DNA from: Carboxylicivirga sp. M1479
GTDB taxonomy: Bacteria > Bacteroidota > Bacteroidia > Bacteroidales > Marinilabiliaceae
Direction: 5' to 3'
Assembly: GCF_007097485.1 (NCBI RefSeq)
Contig: NZ_VKDE01000023.1
Span: 1-64,000, forward strand
DNA: 64,000 nt
Both the position numbers and the translations under genes were made by a program. The notes under the pieces are model-generated. The model ran no database searches. It was not told the DNA's origin and worked only from the letters and a program-made list of their open reading frames with translations. How positions within the stretch are numbered: position 1 is the stretch's first letter; every line of letters starts with the position of its first letter. Shown in pieces: positions 1-7,555 of this stretch.

Positions 1-101
1 AATAATAGCCTCCATATCTAGCTTTAAAACAAAATACCAGCTCAACTACAGCCTCTCAGCGGTATAGCATATTAACAAACGCGATTCAATTTTAAAACAT
101 A

Positions 102-140
102 AAAAAAGAGGATGCCGTAATTTTGGACACCCTCTTTTTT
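102..140. terminator. Bidirectional-looking hairpin terminator
   Basis: An A-run, a GAGG...CCTC stem and a T-run form a hairpin with U-tracts on either strand. The stem pairs best on the minus strand, with one G-U pair. It lies left of the 21-bp array, so it could end minus-strand transcripts coming through the array or plus-strand transcripts from a gene beyond the left edge. Nothing codes between here and the array. Confidence 0.5.
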
Positions 141-319
141 CGTTACTACATACTTTCAATACCCATGCTTACGATGCTTTTTAAACTCTAAAAATTGAAT
201 TGATGATAGTCATCCTTTAGTTTCATGGATCAATAGATAATCTTGTGGACAAAGAATAAACAGTGTACTTTCAAATCCATGATTTTACAAACAACAATAA
301 TCGTGATTAATTCTTTTGG

Positions 320-760
320 ATGATACAACAGATTGGCTGGTAGCTAATGCAGAAGGGGTGATATTAAATGTAGATGGCGTTTTAGATAAAACAACATGGC
401 TCGTAGTAAATGTCAAAGGGGTTCTGTCTTTTGCAAGATGGATTTTATCCAATGTAATAGGCGATTTATCCTTTGCAGATGGCTTTTGAACCACTGTAGA
501 AGGCATGTTATCGAACGTAACAGAGGATTATTACAATGCCAGAGTGGATTTAGCCGTTTTAGCATGCGATTGATATAAGCTATAAGCCAGTTTAGCTGCC
601 TACAGCAAGGATTTGATGACTGACTGGCTTCGTTGAGCAATTTATGTCATCGCTTTAGTGCCTTACAAAAACGATATAGCAACTGTATATCGCCATTTAC
701 CGAATGAAGGCAGTGACTTGACAACAGTAGATACCTATTTTAAAGCTGGAGTTGTTTAAT
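320..760. repeat. Degenerate 21-bp tandem array 1 (about 20 units)
   Basis: Reading from 320 in 21-bp steps gives about 20 or 21 units in register with no phase slip. A typical unit is near TAgcaAtGtagaaGGgatT. Columns 1-2 are mostly TA, columns 8-9 often TG, columns 15-16 often GG, and units usually end in TT. The units at 341-550 are the best conserved and later units drift. Because 21 is divisible by 3, short open frames on both strands show heptad-like repeats, but they lack start context and look like by-products. The array lies downstream of pyrH. Its consensus is unrelated to those of the arrays at 35588 and 52190. Confidence 0.8.
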
Positions 761-938
761 TCAGAAGTGATACACTTTGGGGCACGAGTCCTCTCGTGTA
801 GTTTGTTTTAGATATGTAGTTTGATATCCCTTTGGCTTGTGTTCGTATCATCACCGATTCATCATTGGTTCAACCTCGCTCCGAGCGAGCTTGAGTCGTA
901 TAAGAGCCATTGCTGGCTTATTAGCGGTACAATGAAGA
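761..938. other. Non-coding stretch with small hairpins
   Basis: No convincing gene. Two perfect 6-bp inverted repeats are visible: CACGAG/CTCGTG at 783-798 and CTCGCT/AGCGAG at 875-889. They resemble repetitive or structured intergenic DNA between the 21-bp array and the pyrH terminator; no family is recognised. Confidence 0.4.
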
Positions 939-978
939 AAGGGACAAGTCGATAAGCTTTGCTCTTCGATTGCCCCTT
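939..978 (-). terminator. Hairpin downstream of pyrH
   Basis: A 13-14 bp imperfect inverted repeat (AAGGGACAAGTCGA against TCGATTGCCCCTT) lies 22 bp past the pyrH stop. On the minus strand it is followed by a T-rich stretch, which fits an intrinsic terminator for pyrH. frr, often the neighbour of pyrH, is not in the window. Confidence 0.5.
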
Positions 979-999
979 AATAATGCCTTATGATGAGTG

Positions 1000-1707
1000 T
1001 TAGTTTTTAACTAAAGTACCAATGTTTTCTCCTTTGAGTACTTTTATCAAGTTACCTTTGGTATCCATGTCAAAAACCACAATGTCTAAATTGTTTTCCT
1101 TGCACATGGTCGTTGCCGTTAAATCCATAATTTTAAGACCACGGTTATATATTTCGTCAAAGGTAATTTCATCAAACTTAGTTGCCGTTGGATCCTTTTC
1201 AGGATCAGCCGTATAAATACCATCAACTCTGGTTCCTTTGAGCATAACATCGGCTTCTATTTCTATGCCTCGTAAAGATGAGCCTGTATCTGTTGTGAAG
1301 TAGGGGTTACCTGTTCCAGCCGATAGTATTACCACTTCTCCATTTTCAAGTGCTTCTACAGCTTTAGGCTTATCGTAATACTCTCCAACAGGATTCATAC
1401 GAATAGCTGTTAATACACGTGCCTTAACCTCCATAGCTTGTAGTGCCGATTGTAAGGCCAAACCATTAATAACGGTTGCCAACATACCCATTTGGTCACC
1501 TTTGTAACGATCAAAACCTTTTGAAGCTCCGCTTAGACCCCTGAATATGTTACCACCACCTATTACAATGCCCACTTGAACACCCATGGCAACGGCCTCT
1601 TTTATTTGCTCTGCATAGTCATTCAAGCGATCAGGGTCGATGCCATAACCTTGCTCGCCCATTAACGATTCTCCGCTAAGTTTTAATAGTACTCGATTGT
1701 ATTTCAT
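1000..1707 (-). CDS. pyrH: UMP kinase (PyrH)
   Basis: Phosphorylates UMP to UDP with ATP in cytosolic pyrimidine nucleotide synthesis. At 235 residues it has the usual length for bacterial UMP kinase of the amino-acid-kinase fold. Family marks seen are KLSGESL near the N-terminus, the glycine-rich GGGNIFRG at about 50-57, the DRYKGDQMGMLATVINGLAL stretch, a GTGNPYFTTDT motif and a DGIYTADP motif. It reads as a single-gene unit: a TATCTTTG -7 box lies 28 bp upstream and a hairpin follows the stop. In many Bacteroidota pyrH is next to frr; here the 21-bp array follows instead. Identification is firm. Confidence 0.97.
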   Translation of the reverse strand: MKYNRVLLKLSGESLMGEQGYGIDPDRLNDYAEQIKEAVAMGVQVGIVIGGGNIFRGLSGASKGFDRYKGDQMGMLATVINGLALQSALQAMEVKARVLTAIRMNPVGEYYDKPKAVEALENGEVVILSAGTGNPYFTTDTGSSLRGIEIEADVMLKGTRVDGIYTADPEKDPTATKFDEITFDEIYNRGLKIMDLTATTMCKENNLDIVVFDMDTKGNLIKVLKGENIGTLVKN

Positions 1708-1734
1708 GTTATCTGTTGTTTAAATTGAATGTTG

Positions 1735-1742
1735 CAAAGATA
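1735..1742 (-). promoter_or_regulatory. -7 box of the pyrH promoter
   Basis: On the minus strand the sequence is TATCTTTG, an exact match to the Bacteroidota -7 consensus TAnnTTTG, placed 28 bp before the pyrH start. The -33 element is weak (T-rich, about 19-20 bp upstream). Confidence 0.55.
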
Positions 1743-1803
1743 AGAAATGATTAACAGAGATAAAGTGATGTATTCCTCTTCAATTTTTATAATTATTAAG
1801 AGC

Positions 1804-1830
1804 AAAAAAAAGCAAGCGGAATGCTTGCTT
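1804..1830 (-). terminator. Intrinsic terminator of the TlpA-like gene
   Basis: An 8-bp perfect stem AAGCAAGC/GCTTGCTT with a 5-base loop is followed on the minus strand by seven T residues. It sits 30 bp past the stop of the gene at 1860. Confidence 0.85.
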
Positions 1831-1859
1831 AAAATATCATACTTAAATGTTTTGACTGA

Positions 1860-2465
1860 TTACTCGTATAAACGGTCAATCATATTTTTAACTTTACTGC
1901 CATCCCAGCGGGCTGCGCCTTGTTTTTTCATCATTATTTGCCCTTGAGGAGAAATAATAAAGGAGGCTGGTATGCTACGCGATGCGAATACATCAGGTTG
2001 TCGGCTCCGAAGAATATAAACTGGGAAAGTGTATTCCTTTTTTGCCATAAAATCGCGCAATATTCCTTTTGATTCCTGACTAATTAGTACAAACGCCATC
2101 TTATTTTGGTATTCATCGTATAAACGTTGAATGGATGGCATTTCAGCTATGCAAGGAGGACACCAGGTGGCCCAAAAGTTGATAAATATTGTTTGACCCT
2201 TTAACTCCGATAATTCGATAATATTGCCATCTAAATCTTCTATTTGCCATTGATAATCCTTATCGTTTAAATAGCTAATGTCTTTGCTTTCGCGAGGCTG
2301 AAACATACTGTATCGTATAATGGTTGACGATACAATTTTACGTGATGTTGGAAACAACATAGCAATAACCAATACGGTAAAAAGCAAATCAAACACAATG
2401 CCTAAGATGGTTTTCTTACGGCGGTATTTGTACCATTGTTCTGACCAATATCCTTTTTTTATCAT
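1860..2465 (-). CDS. Membrane-anchored TlpA/ResA-like thioredoxin
   Basis: Probable thiol-disulfide oxidoreductase acting outside the cytoplasmic membrane. The 201-residue protein has a basic N-terminus, one membrane span at about 19-40, and then a redoxin/AhpC-TSA-type thioredoxin fold. The active site is WCPPC at 101-105 in the context FINFWATWCPPC, and a cis-proline region follows near SIPASF. Proteins of this kind reduce apocytochrome or other exported thiols in cytochrome maturation, but no cytochrome gene is nearby, so the partner is unknown. It ends at a strong terminator and is the last of a possible three-gene minus-strand set with the two genes upstream, although 85 bp separate it from the next one. 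Confidence 0.88.
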   Translation of the reverse strand: MIKKGYWSEQWYKYRRKKTILGIVFDLLFTVLVIAMLFPTSRKIVSSTIIRYSMFQPRESKDISYLNDKDYQWQIEDLDGNIIELSELKGQTIFINFWATWCPPCIAEMPSIQRLYDEYQNKMAFVLISQESKGILRDFMAKKEYTFPVYILRSRQPDVFASRSIPASFIISPQGQIMMKKQGAARWDGSKVKNMIDRLYE

Positions 2466-2550
2466 GTGCTTGTTTGTAAAATATCAATAAATATTTCAAA
2501 TGGCTGTTTCAATCGGTGTTGTTATAACAAGCCGTATGCCAATAAGTTTG

Positions 2551-3207
2551 TTAAAATAGGTATTTCCAAAATGACTGATAATTTTTTAAGCCGGCATTTA
2601 CCTCTACCTTAACCCATTTGAATGAATTGGATAAACCCGCCTTTTTATGAAAGTTATCAATATTAAGGGTAACTGTATGAGCTGTACCTGGCATAAGCGT
2701 TAATGGAAAAAGTTGTTGATCCGATCCACCCTTTAATCGAAAACGGCGTGCTTTACCAAAGCTTGCTGAAAAGGCGAGTACAGGAGCAAAAAACGTAATG
2801 GATTCTTTCGTATGATTCGCTATGCTGATGGTGGCCATCCGTTGTTTTGTTGCTTTGTTACGCTTAACACTTATTCGTACCCAAACAATAGATGGTGTTA
2901 ACTTTTGTAACCAGCCTCGTTTTGTAGCAACATATACCAATAGTACTAAACCCATAAGGATAAATAAAGAGGTCATCTCAGGGTTACGTTCTGGATTATT
3001 TTGTTGTTCCTCGTAATAGATTTCGTTGAGTGGTTTTAGTTCACTGTCGTTGTTTGACGGTGCCTCTGTAGTTACCTGCGAATCATGTTCAGCATTCTTT
3101 TGCTTTACTCTACCACCCTTACTGCAAATTTGCATCAACAAAATGAAAGCTAAGCCTGCAATTATAAGCAAACGATTCTTCCGATAAAACTCTTTTATCT
3201 TATGCAT
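2551..3207 (-). CDS. Two-span membrane protein of unknown function
   Basis: Not recognised. The 218-residue protein has a basic start, a hydrophobic span at about 13-28, a polar stretch rich in Asn, Glu and Gln, a second span at about 80-97, and a C-terminal domain of about 115 residues with alternating polar and hydrophobic residues that suggests beta-strands (WVRISVKRN, MATISIANH, AHTVTLNID, KWVKVEV). The layout suggests two spans with the terminal domain on the cytosolic side, but the topology is inference. It starts 5 bp after the end of the 129-residue gene upstream, so the two are probably co-transcribed. Confidence 0.7.
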   Translation of the reverse strand: MHKIKEFYRKNRLLIIAGLAFILLMQICSKGGRVKQKNAEHDSQVTTEAPSNNDSELKPLNEIYYEEQQNNPERNPEMTSLFILMGLVLLVYVATKRGWLQKLTPSIVWVRISVKRNKATKQRMATISIANHTKESITFFAPVLAFSASFGKARRFRLKGGSDQQLFPLTLMPGTAHTVTLNIDNFHKKAGLSNSFKWVKVEVNAGLKNYQSFWKYLF

Positions 3208-3212
3208 GTAGA

Positions 3213-3602
3213 TTAGATATTGAAAGTTGGGAATAGTTCGAGACCATTATAATTGATGTAGTATTCGCCATCCTTAATTGGCTTACTCATTTCTTCTTTG
3301 CTCTGTCCGTTAGCATTAGCAATACCTACGCTTGCAAAATAGCATACAGCATTGTGTTTGTTTCCATGTTTCATAACTTCAGAAGCAATGTGCGGTAATA
3401 GCAATCCCATGTCGGGATAAGTAGCTGTTCGAACAACAACAAAATACCGTTTATCATCTTTGGTAGCCAATATCTGAGGATTGGTGTCAGGCTCCTTTCT
3501 AACGTTCAATATTTTGTAACCCTGGTCTACCATGTCCTTATAAACCACCTTAATGCCTAAAAAATGTAAGTCTTCAGTTGATAAAACTTGCTCTTTTCCC
3601 AT
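3213..3602 (-). CDS. Conserved-looking small cytosolic protein, function unknown
   Basis: A soluble 129-residue protein without signal peptide or membrane span. It has a mixed alpha/beta pattern (RYFVVVRTATYPDMG, NAVCYFASVGIANANG, DGEYYINYNGLE) and no motif I can assign. The charged stretch YKILNVRKEPDTNPQILATK suggests a normal folded protein, not a spurious frame. It is followed after 10 bp by the two-span membrane protein, so the pair may work together. No promoter consensus is clear in the 280 bp upstream, which instead hold copy 1 of a short repeat. Confidence 0.65.
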   Translation of the reverse strand: MGKEQVLSTEDLHFLGIKVVYKDMVDQGYKILNVRKEPDTNPQILATKDDKRYFVVVRTATYPDMGLLLPHIASEVMKHGNKHNAVCYFASVGIANANGQSKEEMSKPIKDGEYYINYNGLELFPTFNI

Positions 3603-3638
3603 TCTTATACCTCTTTAAATTAAGATTCCCGCTGGTAT

Positions 3639-3716
3639 AATGCCGTAATATAATCAACGTGGCTTTAGAAATGGAATGGACTAAAGGCGTACTATTGATT
3701 AATAAACGGTATTATT
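3639..3716. repeat. Short MITE/REP-like repeat, copy 1
   Basis: A 78-bp sequence beginning AATGCCGTA and ending ACGGTATTATT. The ends are inverted with respect to each other (AATGCCGT against ACGGTATT), and an inner GGCTTTAG...CTAAAGGC inverted repeat is present. A clearly related 79-bp copy lies at 4421-4499, and the two bracket the YbaK-type gene. Confidence 0.6.
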
Positions 3717-3884
3717 CAATTTTCAGCAAAATTGGCACAAATAAGTCGAAAAGAAAAATGTGTTTAAAAAACAAGGATTCTCGTTTTTTTGCCAGATAGC
3801 TATTTACAGATTTTCCATTTGGCATTAACTTACACAAGCTTTGTTTTAAAAAATACAATAACTAAATAATTGGAGGAGCGCCTT

Positions 3885-4364
3885 ATGCCACTTACACGAT
3901 TGGAGAATTATTTAAATCTGGAACATATTAATTATAAGCGCATTGTTCACTCACGTGCTTATACGGCTCAAAAAACCGCCGCTTATTCGCACATATCGGG
4001 TAATGAAGTTGCGAAAACAGTGATGGTTAAAGTTGATGGTAAATTATGCATGGTTGTTTTGCCAGCTTCGTTTCAAGTCGATATGAAAGAGCTACAGAAA
4101 GCAACAGCTTCAAAAGAAGTGCGCTTAGCAACGGAATCGGAATTTAAAGATGCTTTTGAAGACTGTGAAGTAGGAGCCCAGCCTCCTTTTGGTAACTTAT
4201 ACAACATGGAGGTGTTTGTAGCTGAAAAATTAACCGAGGATACAACCATTGCGTTTAATGCCTGTAACCATGCCGAGTTAATTCAAATGACTTACAAAGA
4301 CTATCAGCGATTAGTGCATCCAACAGTATTGAAACTTGCAAGAGTGCCAATGGCAGATGCTTAA
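3885..4364 (+). CDS. YbaK/ProX-type aminoacyl-tRNA deacylase
   Basis: Probable trans-editing hydrolase that clears mischarged aminoacyl-tRNA. Family marks are the lysine in EVAKTVMVKVDG, the stretch MVVLPASFQVDM, and the GAQPPFG motif of the INS/YbaK fold. The length of 159 residues is normal. An in-frame TTG lies 15 bp upstream, but the ATG at 3885 is preceded at good spacing by GGAGGAG (3872-3878), an unusually strong Shine-Dalgarno sequence for this window, so I chose the ATG. The gene stands alone between two copies of a short repeat. Which tRNA it edits (Cys-Pro, Ala-Pro or other) cannot be read from the sequence. Confidence 0.88.
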   Translation: MPLTRLENYLNLEHINYKRIVHSRAYTAQKTAAYSHISGNEVAKTVMVKVDGKLCMVVLPASFQVDMKELQKATASKEVRLATESEFKDAFEDCEVGAQPPFGNLYNMEVFVAEKLTEDTTIAFNACNHAELIQMTYKDYQRLVHPTVLKLARVPMADA

Positions 4365-4420
4365 TTATACCAATTGTAATTCAGATTGAGCCTTAAGCGA
4401 AATCTGGATGTACAATGGTA

Positions 4421-4499
4421 AATGCCGTAGGATCAATAAAGAGCTTTATTGAAGTGCAATTGAAAATAAAGCTCATTTTATTGACCAAACGGTATTATT
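4421..4499. repeat. Short MITE/REP-like repeat, copy 2
   Basis: A 79-bp sequence that aligns end to end with copy 1: both begin AATGCCGTA, both end AAACGGTATTATT, and the middles share ATCAA...GCTTTA and TATTGA blocks. The centre holds a perfect 10-bp inverted repeat GAGCTTTATT/AATAAAGCTC (4441-4477), which could also serve as terminator for the preceding gene. Confidence 0.6.
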
Positions 4500-4533
4500 C
4501 TGAAAAGAAACATAGTATGGGTGGATAGTAAAG

Positions 4534-4569
4534 TGTTCGATGTTGTGCTATAATAGCACGCATCGAACA
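4534..4569. terminator. Long hairpin between convergent genes
   Basis: A bipartite stem, TGTTCGATG/CATCGAACA outside and GTGCT/AGCAC inside a small bulge, with loop ATAAT. It lies between the converging YbaK-type and NimA-like genes and probably terminates on both strands, although neither U-run is long. Confidence 0.6.
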
Positions 4570-4580
4570 TTTTCTGTATA

Positions 4581-5042
4581 TCACCAATCTCCAGCTTGTT
4601 TGGCCGACAATGAGTTAATTTCTAACTTCAATACCAGTGCCTTATCAAGTGCTGCTTGAATGTATGTGTTGTCGTGTTTGCCGTGTTGCTGCATAATAAT
4701 ATCAAAGCCTTCTCTTTTCTCATCATCGTTAGTTATGATGTTCATTTCGCCTGTGCCAATAATGGATCGGTACTTTGTTGTCCATTGGCAGGCAACATCA
4801 CCTTTAATAAGTTGGCTGTCATATTCTATTTCAAAACCTACTTTATTGTTTTGCTTTAATAAATCGAGTTTACGGCCTCCTGTGGCGCAATGAAAATATA
4901 AGGCATTATTTCGATAGCCAAAGTTCATTGGCACAAGGTAGGGGTAAGGTTCGTCGTGTATGGCAAGACGACAGATGCTTGATTGAGATAGTATTTCGTG
5001 AATGATATCGGGGTCCTTGATTTCTCGTTCTTTTCGGCGCAT
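4581..5042 (-). CDS. NimA-like pyridoxamine 5'-phosphate oxidase-fold protein
   Basis: A flavin-binding split-barrel protein of the NimA/PNPOx-like group. Seen are the typical start MRRKEREI, the early strand pair CRLAIHDEPYPYLVPMNFGY, the FHCATGGRKLDLLKQN segment that in the family binds FMN phosphate, and FEIEYD...CQWTTKYRSIIGTGE. The frame also has an ATG 27 bp upstream, but the family start MRRK matches the ATG at 5042, giving 153 residues. The name NimA comes from nitroimidazole resistance, but most chromosomal members have no known substrate. It is divergent from the MFS gene with only about 70 bp between, so the two may share control. Confidence 0.85.
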   Translation of the reverse strand: MRRKEREIKDPDIIHEILSQSSICRLAIHDEPYPYLVPMNFGYRNNALYFHCATGGRKLDLLKQNNKVGFEIEYDSQLIKGDVACQWTTKYRSIIGTGEMNIITNDDEKREGFDIIMQQHGKHDNTYIQAALDKALVLKLEINSLSAKQAGDW

Positions 5043-5107
5043 GTTTTTTGTTTTTAGTAAAATAATCAAATAAGAGGCAAAAGACCAAAAGAGATGGCAA
5101 GTTGTAG

Positions 5108-5115
5108 TAACTTTG
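5108..5115 (+). promoter_or_regulatory. -7 box TAACTTTG overlapping the MFS gene start
   Basis: An exact TAnnTTTG match ends directly before the first ATG of the MFS gene. With the usual 5-7 bp to the start site, transcription would begin around 5121-5122, on the ATG at 5122, which implies a leaderless mRNA. No clear -33 TTG is visible. Confidence 0.4.
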
Positions 5116-6408
5116 ATGTCAATGGTTAAATTTTTAGGAGTTATAAAACCGCAGCGATTTCCATTGTTTTATGGTTATGTGGTGGCTTTTGTTGGTACTA
5201 TAGGTATTTGGGCTAGTATACCTGGACAAACTGCAGGTGTATCTACCTTTACCGACCCGGTAAAGGATGCTTTGTTTTTATCGCGCGACCAGTTTAGCTT
5301 GGCTTATATGCTGGGTACTTTGCTTAGTTCATTTGTTTTAACAAAAGCTGGTAAGTTATACGATAGGCATGGGGTGGTTGCTACCGCCGCTCTGTCAACT
5401 TTATTATTGGCAATTACCTTAGTGCTTTGTTCCTTTACTCCTGGTATAAGTTCTTCATTGAGTACATTTATTGGAGTTAGTCATTGGGCTGTGCCATTTG
5501 TTATTATGGTATTCTTATTTTTCCTTCTTCGCTTTAGTGGGCAAGGGGTATTAACCATGACCTCGCGCAACATGATAATGAAATGGTTCGATAAGCGTCG
5601 CGGACGGATTAATGCCTTTAGTAGCGTAAGTGTTTCTTTGGGTTTTTCGGCTTCGCCTTTAATGATTGATTATTTAATTCGTCAGTTTAGTTGGCAGGGA
5701 GCCTGGCAGGTAATGGCTTTGGTTTTGGTATTTGTACTCCTTTTAATACTTGTGTTTTTTAAAGATAACCCAGAGAAATATGGTTTACAGCCAGATGGCG
5801 TTCGGTCAAAATTGGATAAAATTAAGGTGCCGATAAAAGAGAAAGCAACAACTTTACAAGAAGCGAAGAAGACTCGGAGTTTCTGGATGTATGGATTGAT
5901 TTTAGCCTTTCATGCTTTTTTTGTCACGGGCCTAACCTTTCATGTGGTATCCTTATTTGCTGAGGCAGGCTTGTCAAGAACAGAAGCAATTAGCATTTTT
6001 TTACCCATTACCTTTGTTTCTGTTATTACTTCTGTGGTGGCTAATTTAATTAGTGACTGGGTTCGTTTGAAAATATTGCTCTTTTTAATGCTTGGGGGTG
6101 CTTTACTAGCTAGTTTTGGTCTCTTGTATATTCATACACCAACGGGCTTGTATCTAATTATTGCTGGTTTAGGGCTTACAGGTGGTTTGTTTGCCGTTAT
6201 TAACGCAATTACCTGGCCTCGTTTTTTTGGTCGCAAACATTTGGGTGCAATATCTGGCAAAGCCATGTCAATGATTGTGATGGCAAGTGCTTTGGGGCCA
6301 TTCCTTTTTAGTGTAGCCAAAACATTAACATCTACCTATGGCACAGTTTCGTACTTGTGTATTGGGTTTTTATTATTTTTAGTGATCGGATCTTTTAAGG
6401 CTAAATAG
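5116..6408 (+). CDS. Major facilitator superfamily transporter
   Basis: A polytopic carrier of about 430 residues with about 12 membrane spans. It has an MFS signature-like loop between spans 2 and 3 (GKLYDRHGV), a matching loop after span 8 (SDWVRLK) and a central cytosolic loop rich in Lys and Asp (about 220-250). The overall look is that of the oxalate/formate-antiporter or monocarboxylate-like branch, but the substrate cannot be read. A TTG at 5113 precedes ATGs at 5116 and 5122; the promoter position favours 5122, which would remove only two residues. It is divergent from the NimA-like gene and converges on a 550-bp non-coding region. Confidence 0.85.
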   Translation: MSMVKFLGVIKPQRFPLFYGYVVAFVGTIGIWASIPGQTAGVSTFTDPVKDALFLSRDQFSLAYMLGTLLSSFVLTKAGKLYDRHGVVATAALSTLLLAITLVLCSFTPGISSSLSTFIGVSHWAVPFVIMVFLFFLLRFSGQGVLTMTSRNMIMKWFDKRRGRINAFSSVSVSLGFSASPLMIDYLIRQFSWQGAWQVMALVLVFVLLLILVFFKDNPEKYGLQPDGVRSKLDKIKVPIKEKATTLQEAKKTRSFWMYGLILAFHAFFVTGLTFHVVSLFAEAGLSRTEAISIFLPITFVSVITSVVANLISDWVRLKILLFLMLGGALLASFGLLYIHTPTGLYLIIAGLGLTGGLFAVINAITWPRFFGRKHLGAISGKAMSMIVMASALGPFLFSVAKTLTSTYGTVSYLCIGFLLFLVIGSFKAK

Positions 6409-6886
6409 TCTCTGCAAGAAAACTCCATTTTTTTTCGTTATGCTTGTTCTCAAAATGGTCATTTTCACCAGTAAACTCACATTTTTCGAACTTCACAAGC
6501 CTCAAAAATGAAGCTTTCTTATCAGAGATATAGTATTCTTACAATTACTAAATAGTAGTATGGTGCTATTTGAATTACAGTGGGTAGATAAATGTCTATT
6601 CTCATACCGAGGTCCTCAAGCTGGACAGGCTTCCGTTTTGACACGGAACAAGTCTTTCATTTTTGGCATGATCCAAAAACGAAACAAAAAAATCTAGGCT
6701 AACTGCAAAAAGACATTGAAATTATTAATGTTACTAACTTCGGCCGGGTGATCTTCGAACAAGTTCTCAGCTTCCCGATCTCCATAAGCAACATTTGCAA
6801 TTTCACTCTCTTTTTGCCGTAGGCCAACGCAGTATAGCTTAATCAAAAATCATTTTCTACTATAAAATATATGTAACCCAAAAAAT
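6409..6886. other. Non-coding stretch with a run of hairpins
   Basis: About 480 bp without a gene. Between about 6609 and 6685 three inverted repeats follow each other: GTCC...GGAC, TTCCGT/ACGGAA and TTTTTGG/CCAAAAA. The style is that of a degraded dispersed repeat or a structured RNA. I recognise no transposase frame: the minus strand gives only about 35 open codons over it. Confidence 0.4.
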
Positions 6887-6913
6887 AACCCTGTTTAATA
6901 ATTTAACAGGGTT
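6887..6913 (-). terminator. Intrinsic terminator of the pirin-YceI operon
   Basis: A perfect 9-bp stem AACCCTGTT/AACAGGGTT with a 9-base AT-rich loop, followed on the minus strand by TATTTTTTG. It lies 47 bp past the YceI-like stop. Confidence 0.85.
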
Positions 6914-6959
6914 AATAAATATCATTTTGCACATTACAATGTTTAATCGGTATAAGCAC

Positions 6960-7532
6960 CTACTTCAATACCAAGGTCACATCCAGAGTGAAAATATTGT
7001 CAATGGCCTTATCTCCCAAATTATCAAAGAACGAACCTGAGCCATAACGAATGCCGTAAATCGTACGATCAACTTTAATGCTTGAGATGTATGTGTTATC
7101 TTTTTTAGTTACATCAAATTCAACTGGTTTGGTTTGTCCTTTAATGGTTAATTCGGCCATAACCTTTGATGTATTGTCTTTAAAGTTTGTGGCCTCAATA
7201 ATTTTGAGTGTTGCTGTAGGATATTGTTCTACGCTAAAAAAATCGTCAGAGAACAAATGACCGATTAGTTTTTTGTTGTATTCTTCATTGTCGATATCGG
7301 CACAGGTCATGCTATTCATCTGCATGATAAATTCACCTGATTTGATGTTACCTTTTTTTAATTCCAAGGTCCCTTCTTGCAGCTGAATATTACCGTAGTG
7401 CGATGAGCCAACCACTTTTGTTCCTGTCCACTTGACAACTGTGGCATCGGTGTTTACTTGAGTTGATTGTGCGCTGATGCTTGTTAGTGATATGGCCAGC
7501 GCCACAATAGCGAGTGTTAATTTCGATTTCAT
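6960..7532 (-). CDS. YceI-family periplasmic lipid-binding-like protein
   Basis: A secreted protein of 190 residues with a cleavable signal peptide (MKSKLTLAIVALAISLTSISA, cut before QSTQ). The mature part is a YceI lipocalin-like barrel: VVKWTGTKV at the first strand, the SSHYGNIQL segment, SGEFIMQMNSMTC, HLFSDDFFSVEQYPTATL, and the late pattern GIRYGSGSF. YceI proteins bind isoprenoid chains such as polyprenyl quinones, and some are stress-induced; the ligand here is not shown. It is the second gene of an operon with the pirin gene, 23 bp apart, and ends at a strong terminator. Confidence 0.93.
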   Translation of the reverse strand: MKSKLTLAIVALAISLTSISAQSTQVNTDATVVKWTGTKVVGSSHYGNIQLQEGTLELKKGNIKSGEFIMQMNSMTCADIDNEEYNKKLIGHLFSDDFFSVEQYPTATLKIIEATNFKDNTSKVMAELTIKGQTKPVEFDVTKKDNTYISSIKVDRTIYGIRYGSGSFFDNLGDKAIDNIFTLDVTLVLK

Positions 7533-7555
7533 AATTATTGTATTTATAGTTTATA

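Noticed and set aside
285-640. Small overlapping proteins on both strands across array 1
   Set aside because: Three short open frames on both strands all show heptad repeats because the period is 21 bp. They lack start context and have no plausible fold, so they look like shadows of the DNA repeat.
320-760. CRISPR array
   Set aside because: The 21-bp units are contiguous and degenerate, with no conserved repeat separated by unique spacers, and no cas genes are near. The same holds for the arrays at 35588 and 52190.
6590-6720. Transposase remnant
   Set aside because: The minus strand gives only about 35 open codons with no DDE-type or other transposase motif, so I kept it as an unclassified structured stretch.
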